A stretch of 64,000 bases of DNA, taken from the NCBI GenBank assembly GCA_014529385.2, contig CM043969.1:72754676-72818675 (forward strand), written 5' to 3'. A program made the translations under genes and the position numbers. Below are positions 10,169-22,020 of this stretch, one piece after another. Position 1 is the stretch's first letter. Each line of letters starts with the position of its first letter. Source of the stretch: Adiantum capillus-veneris (Eukaryota > Streptophyta > Polypodiopsida > Polypodiales > Pteridaceae). The notes beneath the pieces are model-generated. The model saw nothing but the letters and a program-made list of their open reading frames with translations, was not told the DNA's origin and made no database searches.

Positions 10169-11424
10169 CTGTGATACTTCCAATAGATGGATAGGATGTG
10201 TGATAAATTGTTTTTGACCTATTCTCTTTCGACATATGTCCCTCTTGTTGGGGGACACATGAGTATCAAGAGTCCAGAAGTTCTCTACCAACTCCTTGAC
10301 CTCTTCAGGTATGTGACTTCTTGGAAGACTTTGATGGCATGTGGAAAATGGCAGTGCACTGCTCTCAGTTTGCTGGAGTAGCTAGTATCTTGCTCCATAA
10401 AAGTTCCTTCTATGAACGGAAAGGAGCTTGGAGGCAGCATTAACTGAGAGCTCAAAAAGGATCTCTCAGTTTGCTGGAGTAGCTAGTATCTTGCTCCATA
10501 AAAGTTCCTTCTATGAACGGAAAGGAGCTTGGAGGCAGCATTAACATCAAGCCCTCATGCATCCTCTCGATCTTTTGAGCTCACAAGCATCAACATGGTA
10601 GACCTCTTGAGGAACATTTCATCTTCATTTTGTGGCCTCTTCAAGTCTTGAAGCGTGTACCAGATATTTGCTATGAGTGAGTCTGCAAAACCTGGTGTTG
10701 GTGCCTTATCGCTGTGAAGATCTTTCAATGAAGGATGGTGAATCATCCGTTTGAAAATGTATTTTTTAGCGCTCATGTCCATTGCATTTGTTTGACGAAG
10801 AATATATCGTGCAATGTCTTTGGCTACCTTTGCTCTTTTTACCTCACCGTTGATTTTCGGACAGTCCTGTGGTTCTCCTTCGTCCGCTATTTCTTTGGCT
10901 GCTTCATCCAGTTCTCCGTCAGCAATGTTACCTTCATCTACTTTTCTTTTCAGTCTAGCTCTTTGTTCTCTCTTGCAGCGAGACTCATATTCCCTGATTA
11001 TCATGTCCTGTTTCAAGCGATGGAATGCATGAACCTTTGGAAAACAAAGAACAATGCATATCATTGAGACTTTTCCAAACAAGCACTCAAAAAGAGAGGA
11101 AAAATGCATATTGCCAAAGCACCTTCTTCGTATTATGCAAGCTCCACCATTTCTTCTATTCAACACAAAGAAAAAGAAAGAAAAATGGTTATGCATATTC
11201 CAACTACGAAGAAGAAAGAGGCCACAAAAGTAGCTCTGATCTCAACAAGAAAATAGAATTTGATTGATTTAGATGCTATGAATCACTTAACCATCTATTT
11301 ACATGCTATGAATCACTTAGCTAGATTGAATTCTATGGTTTAGTTAGAAGTGGCTACAAGAAAATAAGCAGAAGCTTACCAAGAGGAACCATGTTCCTAA
11401 TTGCTGGTTGATGTTACAAGTCAT
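10169..11424 (-). pseudogene. 5' exons of the outer transposase-like gene
   Basis: The inferred start is ATG at 11,424 (MTCNINQQLGTWFLL), followed by a GTAAGC donor at about 11,379. A second exon begins near 11,030 (VHAFHRLKQDMIIREYESRC) and holds a basic stretch (KREQRARLKRKVDEG), DIARYILRQTNAMDMSAKKY and LKRPQNEDEMFLKRSTMLML, stopping at 10,555. A further segment reads IPEEVKELVENFWTLDTHVS and KRDICRKRIGQKQFITHPIH to the donor at 10,169. The EVKELV...FW...THVSPN block is the N-terminal hallmark of the same transposase-like family as the 8,753-9,216 exon. A tandem duplication (10,364-10,545) falls inside it. Confidence 0.55.
10364..10545. repeat. Roughly 80-bp direct duplication, period 101
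   Basis: CTCAGTTTGCTGGAGTAGCT through GGAGGCAGCATTAAC appears at 10,364 and again at 10,465, separated by about 20 bases. The copies look identical, so the duplication is younger than most of the surrounding decay. Confidence 0.85.
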
Positions 11425-11451
11425 CTCTTGAACGTCTTGTTCCTTGGTGTG

Positions 11452-11461
11452 TATTTATAAA
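11452..11461 (-). promoter_or_regulatory. TATA box of the outer transposase-like gene
   Basis: TTATAAATAC on the minus strand lies 28 bases upstream of the putative start at 11,424. If correct, the 5' leader is almost absent. Confidence 0.4.
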
Positions 11462-12038
<577 letters not shown>

Positions 12039-12040
<2 letters not shown>

Positions 12041-14248
12041 TTTGTTACTTGATTTTTTGAGCTTTCATCATATTGGAAAAAAATCTACTAAACCGTAATA
12101 ATGTCACCTTGGGTAGATAGCTTCAGTTTTACACTAAGTATGAAATCTACCATGGGGTAGAGCCCTTATAGGCTATTAACTGCCACTTAAGCTGTAACTG
12201 GCAAGTAAAAGAACGTGGGTTCTCTACTTTATACTTACCTACTCTACCGTGAGGTGCTGTGGTACAAATTCTTGGGAATGGTGAGCTGGACCACTACTGA
12301 TTCGGCTGCATGGTGTTGATTCCCTAGAAGGAGATACTACACTCAATACCTAGGAGTAATCTGCCCACGCTAGGAGTGATGGTGTTTCCCCCTCTATTTA
12401 AGGAGGTGAGGGTGCTTTCTACCCCTCACTTAGCTTTGGGTGTGTGTTTTTTAAGAGAGAGGACCGTGTGTTGATTTGCAATATTTACTACTGCGCCAAC
12501 ATGGAGCTTGTAGCTTAACGAACTCAAGTTTGTCACTATCTATTGAATGAGGTTTTATTTCTTGTTTCGATTTCATAAACAAATACATGCTAGGGTATTT
12601 TTAACACCTACACGGGATGCCTGATATAGCCCACCAAATGGGGCTGCTTTACAAGTACATAGAGTTGAATGCTTTTTGTTACTCTGACCCCTCAACTAGG
12701 TTTTGGATTTTTTTGAGTAAAATCCACATATGGTTTGAATAATGGTAGTACTTAATAATGAGGTTTTGGCTTGTAAATTATGGCCGTTGTACACAATGGA
12801 AATTTTGATGCTATGCATTAACAGGTTCACTGGTTTTTAGGAGATGTAGAATCATTTGATTTGGCATAATCTGGTGGTAAGTAAACTAACAGCACAGATA
12901 GCATTGATTTCTGCTCACTAATGTGGGGGAGTATTGTATGGTAGCTGCCTCTTGACTTGACATTGAAATAGTAAGCTGCCTGGGGCTTTGGGATGGAGGG
13001 TATACACCTAATGATTAGTGGTTCTTACACATGGTACTGACGCTGTGACTTGACATCATCATTGCCTGTTGCTTACAAATTCTCGTAAAACCTACTGTGT
13101 GGGTTGACTTACTGAACTTCCCGTCGCTTACAAATTCTGATAAACCCTACGGTGTGGGTTGGCTTATTGAACTTTGTGGTGGTTTCTTTTGCCCATTGAG
13201 AAGGTAAGTATCATGTCGATGCATAATGGAGCTTTGGGATGGAAGGGCATGCCCCGGATGATTATTGCTTCTTGCATATGGTGTTGTCATTGTGACTTGA
13301 CATCATGATGACTATTGTTTTTTTTTAAAACCCCACCATGTGGGTTGGCTTAGTAAAACTTTGAGGTCGTTTTTGCCCTTTTACATGATGATAACTGCAT
13401 GTTCTAATAAATGTGGGCTACTTCAGAGGATTAGGGCACGGATATATTCCATTTATAAAACTATCCGTTATCAATTGATTGGTCGAGATGATGCTATACA
13501 CTATTAAGCATTTACAACTAGCCCTTGGGTTTTTTTTTTTTTTGACAAAGTGGACAAGCTAGATTACGACATAAGTTCTCTACCACTTGGCTTACTATGT
13601 AATTATGACTTATAAAATTAGGAAGGATGAGATTCCATATTAACAAAAAATTTATCAGTAATAAACAAAAATAAGTTTTAAACTCATTAAATGGTTTTTA
13701 GCTTCTTTTTAGCCAAAGCCTCAGTAATTTGGCAAATAAAAACTCAAAAATATTTGGGGGAAGAATACCACTTGAAGAAGAAGGGGTTATGGCCCTGGAG
13801 TAAGTATAAAGCACTAAATAAACTTTGGGATGATAAAACTTTTCACTTTGGACAAGCTTGTAAAGTTTTTAAAAAAAGTTAAGAGATGGACATGGATAAC
13901 AACTGGTATAGTCCATTGATACTTGTAAAACACATCCAAGGCTAACATATCTGTTGCCTTGTTTGGATGGATGCAGGTAAGGACTCTATCTTATCTTGGA
14001 GGTTTTTTTTTTTTTTGGCTTAAAACCAGTTGTCCACACATGATTACACATACAAGTACTCTAGAGGAAGTACTTCTGATAATTCTATACTAGAATGAGG
14101 CTTCATTCTTATAAGCATTGTACAAAAATAATTCTAAGACTGAGTTTTTTTGTACTTATCATTTCCCTTTCTCTGGAGCCAACTGTCTTTTGAATGTAAA
14201 GGTTTAATTATGTGTTATTATTTATGTTAAAACAACTACACACACGTC
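12039..14248 (+). repeat. Left terminal direct repeat of the Penelope-like element
   Basis: It matches 25,604-26,594 and 28,252-29,104 at high similarity, and 32,076-34,300 at lower similarity. It contains a TATA region (12,394), an internal degenerate duplication of about 270 bases around 12,980-13,380 (each unit has GAGCTTTGGGATGGA, GTGACTTGACATCAT and TGTGGGTTGGCTTA), and a strongly conserved block at 13,886-14,005. Bases 13,440-13,815 are absent from the right copy. Confidence 0.8.
12394..12400 (+). promoter_or_regulatory. Conserved TATA-like core promoter in the direct repeat
   Basis: TATTTAA sits in CCTCTATTTAAGGAGGTGAG. The same place in the right copy (25,961) reads CTATTTAAGG and in the third copy (32,389) CTATAAATAAGG. 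In all three it is followed by GTGAGGGTG or similar, then CCCCTCACTTAGCTT. Conservation of a TATA-like motif in the diverged copy supports a promoter. Confidence 0.5.
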
Positions 14249-14508
14249 CTAAACATAAGGTTTTTTCCATTTTTATGGCGAAACTGGGATGCTGGAATTG
14301 TTTTGAGACTTAGCTCTAAGTTGGACTCACATTCTGTAATCCCTTCAATGGTTGACTGGTGTCAGGTGGTCCCCTTCATAGACTAAATTTCTGGTTTCCT
14401 GCTCATGGCTATCATAGTCTCTGACTTTGCCAGTTTAAGGAGTGCAGGCCCAATCTACAAGACTAGTCATATTTATATATTTCCTTTAAGGAACACAAAC
14501 ACTATAGA

Positions 14509-15960
14509 ATGACAGCCTGCATGAGAGTAAATTACAACCCTGAGAATTATACAACGATTCTAGAGCATATTAAATTTTACTTAAAAGACCACACTCCAAA
14601 AAAGGCCCTAGCAGTTAGAACTCGACCCTTCCTGGCTAGAACAGCCAAAAATTGTGTTACTTACTACAAGAAGTTGTTAGAGCCACACTAACTCTTTTGT
14701 ATATTACAGACCCTTGCTCTCTCGCAAGGCTTGGAATTATCCTCTGAACCCCTTTCTGTAGCAACATCGCTGGTCCTCAAATGTAGTAGCAGCTTGGATG
14801 CTTCTCAACTAATATATGACTCGGCTCTTACCACAAACAAAAAGATGTCTATTTTACATATGTTGTCTTTCAATGATTGGATCAAAGTTTTGGCTACCTT
14901 GGATAAGGATTCCAAAGATGGTGTTAATCTTATTTCCCAGTACATAGCTCAAATTCCTATATTTTTTGTACAATATCAGCATGAACTTGTCCTATTCTCA
15001 TCCTCAGGAGCTGACCTATCCAACTTTTTGAAAAAACTATGTGGCCTCAATCCTTCTTTCATCAGCACCCCAACTACTTCAGCTATCCCTCAAACAGGTG
15101 GTGTCTTTTGTAGGGATAGTGAGACTCTGGAAGTTGTCAAGGAATTTCAGAGTAATCTCTGTTCCCTCAATGACTCTAACCTCTTAGAAATGGTACCAAA
15201 AATCTCCAAAGTTTTTCCTTTCCTACCTGTTAGGCAGATTGAAATTGAATCTTTTGGGGTTGACCACCAACTCCGAGTCTTTCCTAACAAAGCCTTTCTA
15301 GCACCTATTCTTAGTGAAACCTGGGTCTACGTAGCTAATCTCCCTACCTCTACTGTAGAAGACTGCAAACTCAAAATTTTAGAAGGTTGACAGTTCCTTG
15401 ACAAAGGGGAACTCATTAAAGCTCCCTTCAACCTCAACCTCATCGATCATTCCAAATGCCCTTCTAATATAGGCCTTTACATTCGAACAAAGGGGAACAT
15501 GGAGTTTGCCAAAAGTAACCTAGATTTCTACCCAGAATCCATTTCGAATGTTTTTTGACCCTATGTGAAATGCGCTTGCAAGTTTCTTGACCCTAAGGCT
15601 TCATGCAAATCCAATATCATGTGGTTTGGCCATGCTATTGGTTTATTCTCAACCATCTTGACTTGCTCTTCCCTGAGAAACCAGTGGACTTTCATCTCTC
15701 CCTTATTTGTTCTTGGTTGGGTGGCCAAGCTAAACAAGTAGTTATTGCTCAAATGGCTTTCTACATCTTTCGAGGGCTAATGTTGGATATCTTGAAAGAA
15801 CTGAAGTCTGATGAACCTGGGATTTATCTCACCACTTACGCCAATTACAAAGGGGTAAATATTATCACTAGCTTACTCAAGCCTTGTATTGATGAAGATG
15901 ACTCCCCTTCACTAAAAAGACCCAATTCCCTTGCTACTCCCAACTCTTTTGTTGCTTTTT
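14509..15960 (+). pseudogene. Upstream ORF of the Penelope-like element, unknown function
   Basis: The first segment (14,509-14,691) reads MTACMRVNYNPENYTTILEH to KKLLEPH. The main open stretch (to a stop at 15,388) contains MSILHMLSFNDWIKVLATLD, LISQYIAQIPIFFVQYQHEL, SNFLKKLCGLNPSF and VFPFLPVRQIEIESFGVDHQ. The frame continues past the stop with APFNLNLIDHSKCPSNIGLY and, after a frame change near 15,600, LICSWLGGQAKQVVIAQMAF and LKPCIDEDDSPSLKRPNS, ending at 15,960. No zinc finger or known ORF1 domain is evident. Its position before an RT suggests an ORF1-like nucleoprotein or the N-terminal part of one polyprotein; that is inference. Confidence 0.4.
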
Positions 15961-16056
15961 GACACCTAGCTCTTCCTCTAATCGAGGGAAGTCTTGTAGC
16001 TACACTAGAGATGAGGCAAGAACACGCATATCAGAAAATTTCTTGATTTGTAATCA

Positions 16057-17990
16057 TTGATGAACATGCAGGTGGCAGTGAGCCCATGTGGAAGGCTATT
16101 TCTCAACAAAAAAGTTCCAAGCCAAGACTTTATTTATGTACATTGTCTCTTTCAAAATCAGCGTCTCGACGGATACAGCCTTAAACACTTTTTTGTGAGT
16201 GCTTTGACTTACTCTTTGGGAAGCACAAATTACTGGACAATGTACTTTTTGGCTCGAAATATCAACCATCTATTAAGAATTTGGTATACAGCAACAATTT
16301 TTTTAGACATAACTCAATTTTGGAATGTATCTGCAATCAGTTTGTCACTTTTGCAAAGACTTTGATACATATGGTATGCATGTTTATACTTGTGATCTTG
16401 ATATCATTAAAAATATCAAAGTCTAAAAGGTCTTGGCTAAAGGGCTTAACCACATACCTAACTATCCCAAAAACCCATATCTTGCCTTATCAGCTCTAAT
16501 GAGCTTCTTAACTGACCTTGTCAGTTCTCTCCGACTGGAGATGATGGTCCTACTGGACTTAACCAAAATGGTGGAAGAATGTTTTTTTTCAAAAAATCTC
16601 TTAAATTCCTAAGGAATGGTTGTCTACAGATAGCTCTTGGATAACACCACAACTTGCGACTGAATTTCAAAAATTATCAAAGAACTGGTTCATAGTAGGG
16701 CTGGATAAAAGCTTTAATTGTCTCACTCCTATTTGTAAAAACCTAGCTTGGAAAATAGCACAATCTCGGGTATCTGGGAAGGAATTCACAAAAAACAACA
16801 CATCTGTACAAGAGGTTACCAATAACATCTCAAGATACTTAGAAAGTCTGGGCTATCCTCTGTGGGATACTAAACTTCCAGTACTTTTTCCCACCTACAA
16901 AATTCATAATCATAAATTTAGATGGATCTTTGATGCCTAGAATGGCATGTTTACAAATTTTACTAAATATATTACTCTTTGTCGTGACCTTGTACTTGCA
17001 GAGTTTGAACTAGTTTGTGCCTCTAAACAAAAAATCTGCTATAACTTTTTTCAAGTACGATACAACCCCTTCTCAATAACAAAAAACTCTACATAAGTTT
17101 CTCTTAACCTCCCTAAACATATCTTTCAACAGCTATTACTCAGTGTTATGAGAATATCCCCATAGAAGGGGATCTTGGACTTAAAGATGTCCTATCACAA
17201 GTTATTAAATTGGCGTTTATTAATGCTAGAAAAAATGGGGGTCTTCTACATTTCTCTTTCCAAAAGACCTAGATGGATAAAAAAGACACTCATTCTATCC
17301 ATTACACTTAAATGAAGAGAAGCTATGTCTTTATATATCTTGGCTACTTAGTAAATGCACCATTCTCTCTGGAGGACACTATTTTAACCAAAGTCTTGGC
17401 ATCTCCATGGGCTTCTCCTGCTCCTCGCTTATGTCTTGGCTACTTAGTAAATGCACCATTCTCTCTGGAGGACACTATTTTAACCAAAGTCTTGGCATCT
17501 CCATGGGCTTCTCCTGCTCCTCGCTTATGTGTAACATTTTTCTTGCCTTCTTTGAATACAAATGGTTTCTCAGAGCCATGGGGAAAAAAGTGATAAAATT
17601 TCACTGTTCAAACACACTTACAGGTATATGGATGACTTATTGAGCATCAACAATAAAGATATTTGTCAGATATATCCTAACTGTTTAAAAATAGATCCCA
17701 CTTCTATACAAGGGTTCACTACATCCAATGGGTTTTCCTGCACCTCATTACAATTCCTTAACTTTTCTATTTCTCTTCATATACCTTGTGTTGGAGAATA
17801 TGACCTAAAATTTATCTGGAAAAGAGATCTTCTGAACCTTCCATCCTTTGAGTTCATAAAAAGAAATAGTAATAGACACCACAAAGTGGCTCTTAGCACT
17901 TGTATTAGCCTGCTTTACTTAATTGTCTACTCCTCCTCCAATCATCTCCTTGCTTGGGAAAGTATCAAACTACTTATAAAAAAGTAATGC
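16057..17990 (+). pseudogene. Penelope-like reverse transcriptase, broken
   Basis: Recognisable RT blocks appear in order across several frames: LDKSFNCLTPICKNLAW (about 16,700); LPVLFPTYKIHNHKFRW (about 16,880), the counterpart of the YxxHK region; TQCYENIPIEGDLG (17,138), a motif A-like region whose preceding catalytic Asp is not visible because the frame breaks there; LGISMGFSCSSLM (motif B, present twice by a 96-bp duplication); YRYMDDLLS (motif C, 17,622); and after it KFIWKRDLLNLPSFEF and IKRNSNRHHKVALSTCISLL, resembling the post-thumb region of this RT group. The protein stops at 17,987 and the sequence joins LTR DNA at 18,004, so the C-terminus is gone. Penelope-like is the best fit; another non-LTR RT clade is possible. 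Confidence 0.6.
17339..17530 (+). repeat. Perfect in-frame 96-bp tandem duplication across RT motif B
   Basis: Two adjacent, apparently identical 96-bp units (17,339-17,434 and 17,435-17,530) begin CTTGGCTACTTAGTAAATGC and end CTCGCTTATGT. Ninety-six bases equal 32 codons, so the frame is kept while motif B is doubled. Confidence 0.95.
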
Positions 17991-18003
17991 GTTAATGGCG
18001 TTT

Positions 18004-18583
18004 AAGCCTTAGTCAATCAAGCATGGAAACTTTCATGCCTCTTGAGAATTCATCTTTGAATTTAACATTTAAAAAACCTTAGTCATTTAAGCATAAAAAT
18101 CACCTCAAGATTTGGGCAAGGTTACCACAACCACTTTAAGCATCTTAGCACCTCATGCTTGGGTAGGATTCCCACCTCGAGGTTAGCTCTAGCTTGCGTA
18201 AGGTCAAAGGACTTTTGACACTAACTTTTGGAAGTCTTTAATGAAGCTAACCCTAAGGTCTTTTAAGCTCCACTAGATGCACGTTGCTCTTTGATAGAGT
18301 ACCTACGTTTGGACCCCTTTTGAGATGTAACCATCTCTCCTCCTTGTCTCTTGCTCATGTAAATCTAGAAGCACTTATTGCACATTGCTCTTTAATTGGT
18401 AGACCGTCTCCTTTTGGACCCCTATTGAGATGCAACCATTTCTCCTTTTGGTCCCCTGTTGAGATAGGTTTAGAAGCACATATATATATCCTAACTCTTG
18501 TTCCCATTTTATCTTCCAATATTAAGTGATCAGTTTAATATGAGAAAGTCATTTGGTAAAGTTAGATATTATATTTTATGACA
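18004..18583 (-). repeat. Truncated 3' LTR of chromovirus 1
   Basis: It matches 24,910-25,491 of the 5' LTR. The outer TG end (minus strand TGTCATAAAATATAA) is present at 18,583; the other end is lost at 18,004. Confidence 0.85.
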
Positions 18584-18979
18584 TTACCTCTCTCTTGAAA
18601 TCATAGTCATCCTTGACTATGAGGTAGAGAGGATAAAGCCTAGTCATTAGTCCATGTTTCTTAACAGGTAGAGGATCCCTTTTTACCCTACGACATCATT
18701 TTAGAATGGATGACTAATCCATTTGGTGCTCGGGAGACTTAGCTGCCGCAAGCATGTCTGCTCTTTAGTCCACGTCATACTATTAAAGTAGAGTGACAAG
18801 TTCTACTTGGTGTTTGGGAGATGTCGTCACCACAAACATGATTCTAAGCATGCATACTTCTTAAATTTTGTGCACAATAAAAGAGAAAGAATGAGTCTTA
18901 TAAGACAAAAACATTGTTCATTTAAACTGCATTTTTTATTTGCTTACTCTAGTGTAGCATTGTAAGCATTGACAAGGTT

Positions 18980-20230
18980 CATATTATCCTTAAGCTAGGT
19001 TCCTTGCATACATCTAACATCTTTAAAAGGATAATCCTTAAACCTAACAAAATATCATTGGATAACGTTAAGGTTTCTTAGTACCTTGTCTTTGTGTCAA
19101 AGAATCAATTCAGACTGCAACACCTCTTCTTGATCTTTGATCTTTGGCGGGTTCTCCATTATTGGTTCTTTTGGTGGCTCTCCTTTGTAAGGCTTGAGTA
19201 GGCTCACATGGTTAGGATTGTGAATGATCCACTGGTTGGGAAACTTTAACTAATAATCCATCTCATTGATTGGCTTAAGAATTTACAAAGAAAGGACCAT
19301 AGTATCTTTTTGCTAGTTTAGCATAATACTCTTGGTGGCCCGTAGTATTCCTTAGATGAGCCTTGAGAAACATTAGCAAGACCCAATCATTTTTCTTAAA
19401 GGCTAAGGCTCTTTTGTGCTTATTAGTAGCATCCCTTTTTGCCTTTGCTATAAAATGGATATAACCCTTTTTAATCTTTGGAAAAGATTCTTGTAAATCT
19501 CGGCTATATTCATCAGCAGCAACGAAGATCTTCCCATTTAAGTAGTAGGAGACTTTTGGATTTTCCCTCTTTAACCTCAAAAGGTGCTTTGCCCATAGAA
19601 GTATGTACAATCTCATTGTACGTATACTCTATAAGAGGTAGGTACTTCTCTAATTGAGAACATGGACCTACTTCTATGACAGAGGCTTTTAGTAGATTCA
19701 AGAATCATTAGTTATTTCACTTTGGTTATCCGTTTGTGGATGATAGGACGAAAGACAAATTTAATCTACTTCCTAGATTCTCAAAGAGACCGTTTGGTCA
19801 TTCTAGGATCTTTGTCCAACACTATGGATGTTGGCAAGCCATGATACTTGAAATTTTGAGATCTAAAGAGGGTTGCCGTTTGATGTTCCTTAATAGTTTT
19901 TTTGACAGGCATAGAGTGTGTTTTCTTGCTAAGCATGTCAACTGAAACAATTCAAGTTTCTTCCCTTGATTAAATTTCAATTTTTGGTATAGTACACATT
20001 TTGAAAAATACTCTTGTATGTTTACTTTCCATGGTAGACCAACAGAAATACATTTCTACTCTTGGAAGAGTAGATTATGGAATCCCTCTTTGCCCCACAT
20101 AAGGAGAAGCATGGGATTCATACAAGACTTTCTTATTGTATTGATGAGTAACACATAGCCTATTGTTGTTTGGAAGATAACCTTCCTTCAAGGTGAATGG
20201 TTCTTTTTTCTTCCCTAATGCAAAGGCTGT
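18980..20230 (-). pseudogene. Integrase and chromodomain-like C-terminus of chromovirus 1
   Basis: Fragments read KYLPLIEYTYNEIVHTSMGK and KAPFEVKEGKSKSL (19,513-19,701), then a C-terminal part with HKRALAFKKNDWVLLMFLKA and KLAKRYYGPF (19,275-19,400). A tail near 19,000-19,140 reads KDQEEVLQSELIL and YFVRFKDYPFKDVRCMQG, like a chromodomain (compare YLVKFKNYPFEDARW in the element at 53.6-61.5 kb). The integrase zinc finger and first catalytic Asp are not readable in a single frame. Inactive. Confidence 0.7.
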
Positions 20231-20232
20231 AA

Positions 20233-21400
20233 TTATGTACTTAAAGTCTTGGTCAGTGAATACTCATCTATCATAAAAGGTAGATCATTGTGAGTTGCTA
20301 TAGACACCACATTTACCCTTGGCCGTTGTGAAAGTGCATCGACCACTTGATTGTGCTTGCCAGCAATGTGAGCAATATGAAATGTAAATTGCAAAAGAAA
20401 AGTTTCCCACCTCATCTGTTTGTCGGAGAGCTTGGTTTGCGTCATGAAGTTCTTGAGGCTTTGTGATCCATTCGTAGGATGAATGGAGTCCCCAATAAAT
20501 AGTGCTTCCATGTGTTTAGAGCATGTAGAATAGCTAAAAGCTCTTTCTCATAAATGCCCAAGGCCCGTTCATCCATATTGAACCTTCGGCTCTCATATGC
20601 TATGGCATGCCATTCTTGAAGCAAAACTGGTCCAAGGCAATGAACACAAGCATCACATTGGACCTCAAATGGCTTTGAGGGATCCGAAAGCATAAGGACT
20701 TATTGGGAGGTAAGATTCTCTTTGAGCTTGTCAAAAGCATTTTGTTCTTTAGCAGAGCATGAGTACTTAACGTTCTTCCTTGTTAAGTCATGCAATGGTC
20801 CTGATATTTGAGAGAATTTTGCTATGAAGTGTCTATAGTATGCACACATACCAATAAAGCTGCTTAGCTCATGTAGATTCCTTGGATTAGGCCATGCTTT
20901 TATTACCCCCAATTTTGATGGATCCATACGGATACCATCTTGAGAGATAATGTGACCTAAATACCGAATCTCTTGTATGTAAAAAAAACACTTTTATTTT
21001 GATTAATGAAAAGCTTATTCTCTCACAACTTGAAAGATTACCTGGAGGTGTCACTTGTATTCCTCAAGAGAATTTGAGTGGCCTGAAGATTTTTGTCCAC
21101 GTGAGTTTGAATGCGGCTAGAGCATTTGCCAGGCCAAAACTTCTTGTAACTTATCAAATAGATCTTCTACCCTCGGCATGGGAAATCTTTTTTTTTATAG
21201 TGATCTTATTTAGTGCTCTATAGTTGACACACATGTGATATGTGTCATCTTTCTTTTTCACTAAAAGTACTGGTGAACAGAATGGAGAGGAGCTAGACCT
21301 CACCATCCCTTTTTCCATCAATTCATGCACTTACCTCATGATCTCCTCTTGTTAAGCTTGTGAAACTCAATAAGGAGGTTTATTAGGCGGTGAGCTTCCT
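20233..21400 (-). pseudogene. RT (core deleted) and RNase H of chromovirus 1
   Basis: RNase H reads SKPFEVQCDACVHCLGPVLL, ALGIYEKELLAILHALNTWK and FILRMDHKAS (20,442-20,693), giving the expected acidic residues in order. Before it is the connection domain, HELSSFIGMCAYYRHFIAKF (20,700-20,927). Further 5', only the edges of the RT are left: aligned to the element at 53.6-61.5 kb, bases near 21,080-21,170 jump over the part coding motif A to the DD box, so the polymerase is dead. Confidence 0.75.
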
Positions 21401-21561
21401 AGTAGAAGCTCTATTGCATGGTCATCATCTCCTCGTTTTGGAGGTAGCTGACTAGGGATGTCATCAATGAAAACATCTTGGAATTTATTTAGGAAATTAG
21501 ACAACTCTAATTCCTCTTGATTCCCTTTATTGCTACTCATTTACAGATTCTCTAACGAAAA

Positions 21562-22020
21562 TCATGTACGCAAAGAAATAGAGCTTGTCATTGACTTATA
21601 AAACGCAAGCGTATTTACTAGGGATATAGTGTTCCCCGAATCATTAGCATCTATGTACATGCTCTTTTCCTTATAAGTGAAATCAATTCTCCTTTCAAGA
21701 AACTTCATGTTGGCAGCCATGCGGTTCAACCATGGTGGCCCTAGGATAACATCCTCATGTTGGAGAGGAGAGATAAAACAAGTCTTCTTTGTCGACGTAG
21801 CTTTGGACATGAAGCCTCAACTTCCCGATCAAGCAAGTAACGGAGGCTTGCTATCCCTTGAAAGCTCCATCGGCAGTTACAATATCTCCCATCCTGAAAG
21901 CTTGAATGCTCAACTTAGTGGCCAATTCCGTTGATATAAAGTTGTGAGTAGAGCCAGGGTCAAACAAGATGAAGGCATCATGCTCCATTTTTTCCAACAA
22001 TAAGAGAGTGATGAGCCTTT
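21562..22020 (-). pseudogene. Protease-RT linker of chromovirus 1
   Basis: ISPLQHEDVILGPPWLNRMA and LERRIDFTYKEKSMYIDAND (21,562-21,810) match the segment after the retroviral-type protease in Ty3/gypsy pol. The protease itself is poorly readable at about 21,900-22,000, where the plus strand GTTGTGAGTAGAGCCAGGGT is the complement of the DPGSTHN-coding sequence. Confidence 0.6.

Noticed and set aside
13886-14248. Hammerhead ribozyme in the Penelope-like direct repeat
   Set aside because: I looked for CTGATGA plus GAAA cores on both strands and saw no convincing arrangement; a covariance search would be decisive.
16057-17990. Group II intron or telomerase-type RT
   Set aside because: No maturase, intron domain V or telomerase T-motif is visible; the motif pattern fits Penelope-like RTs better.
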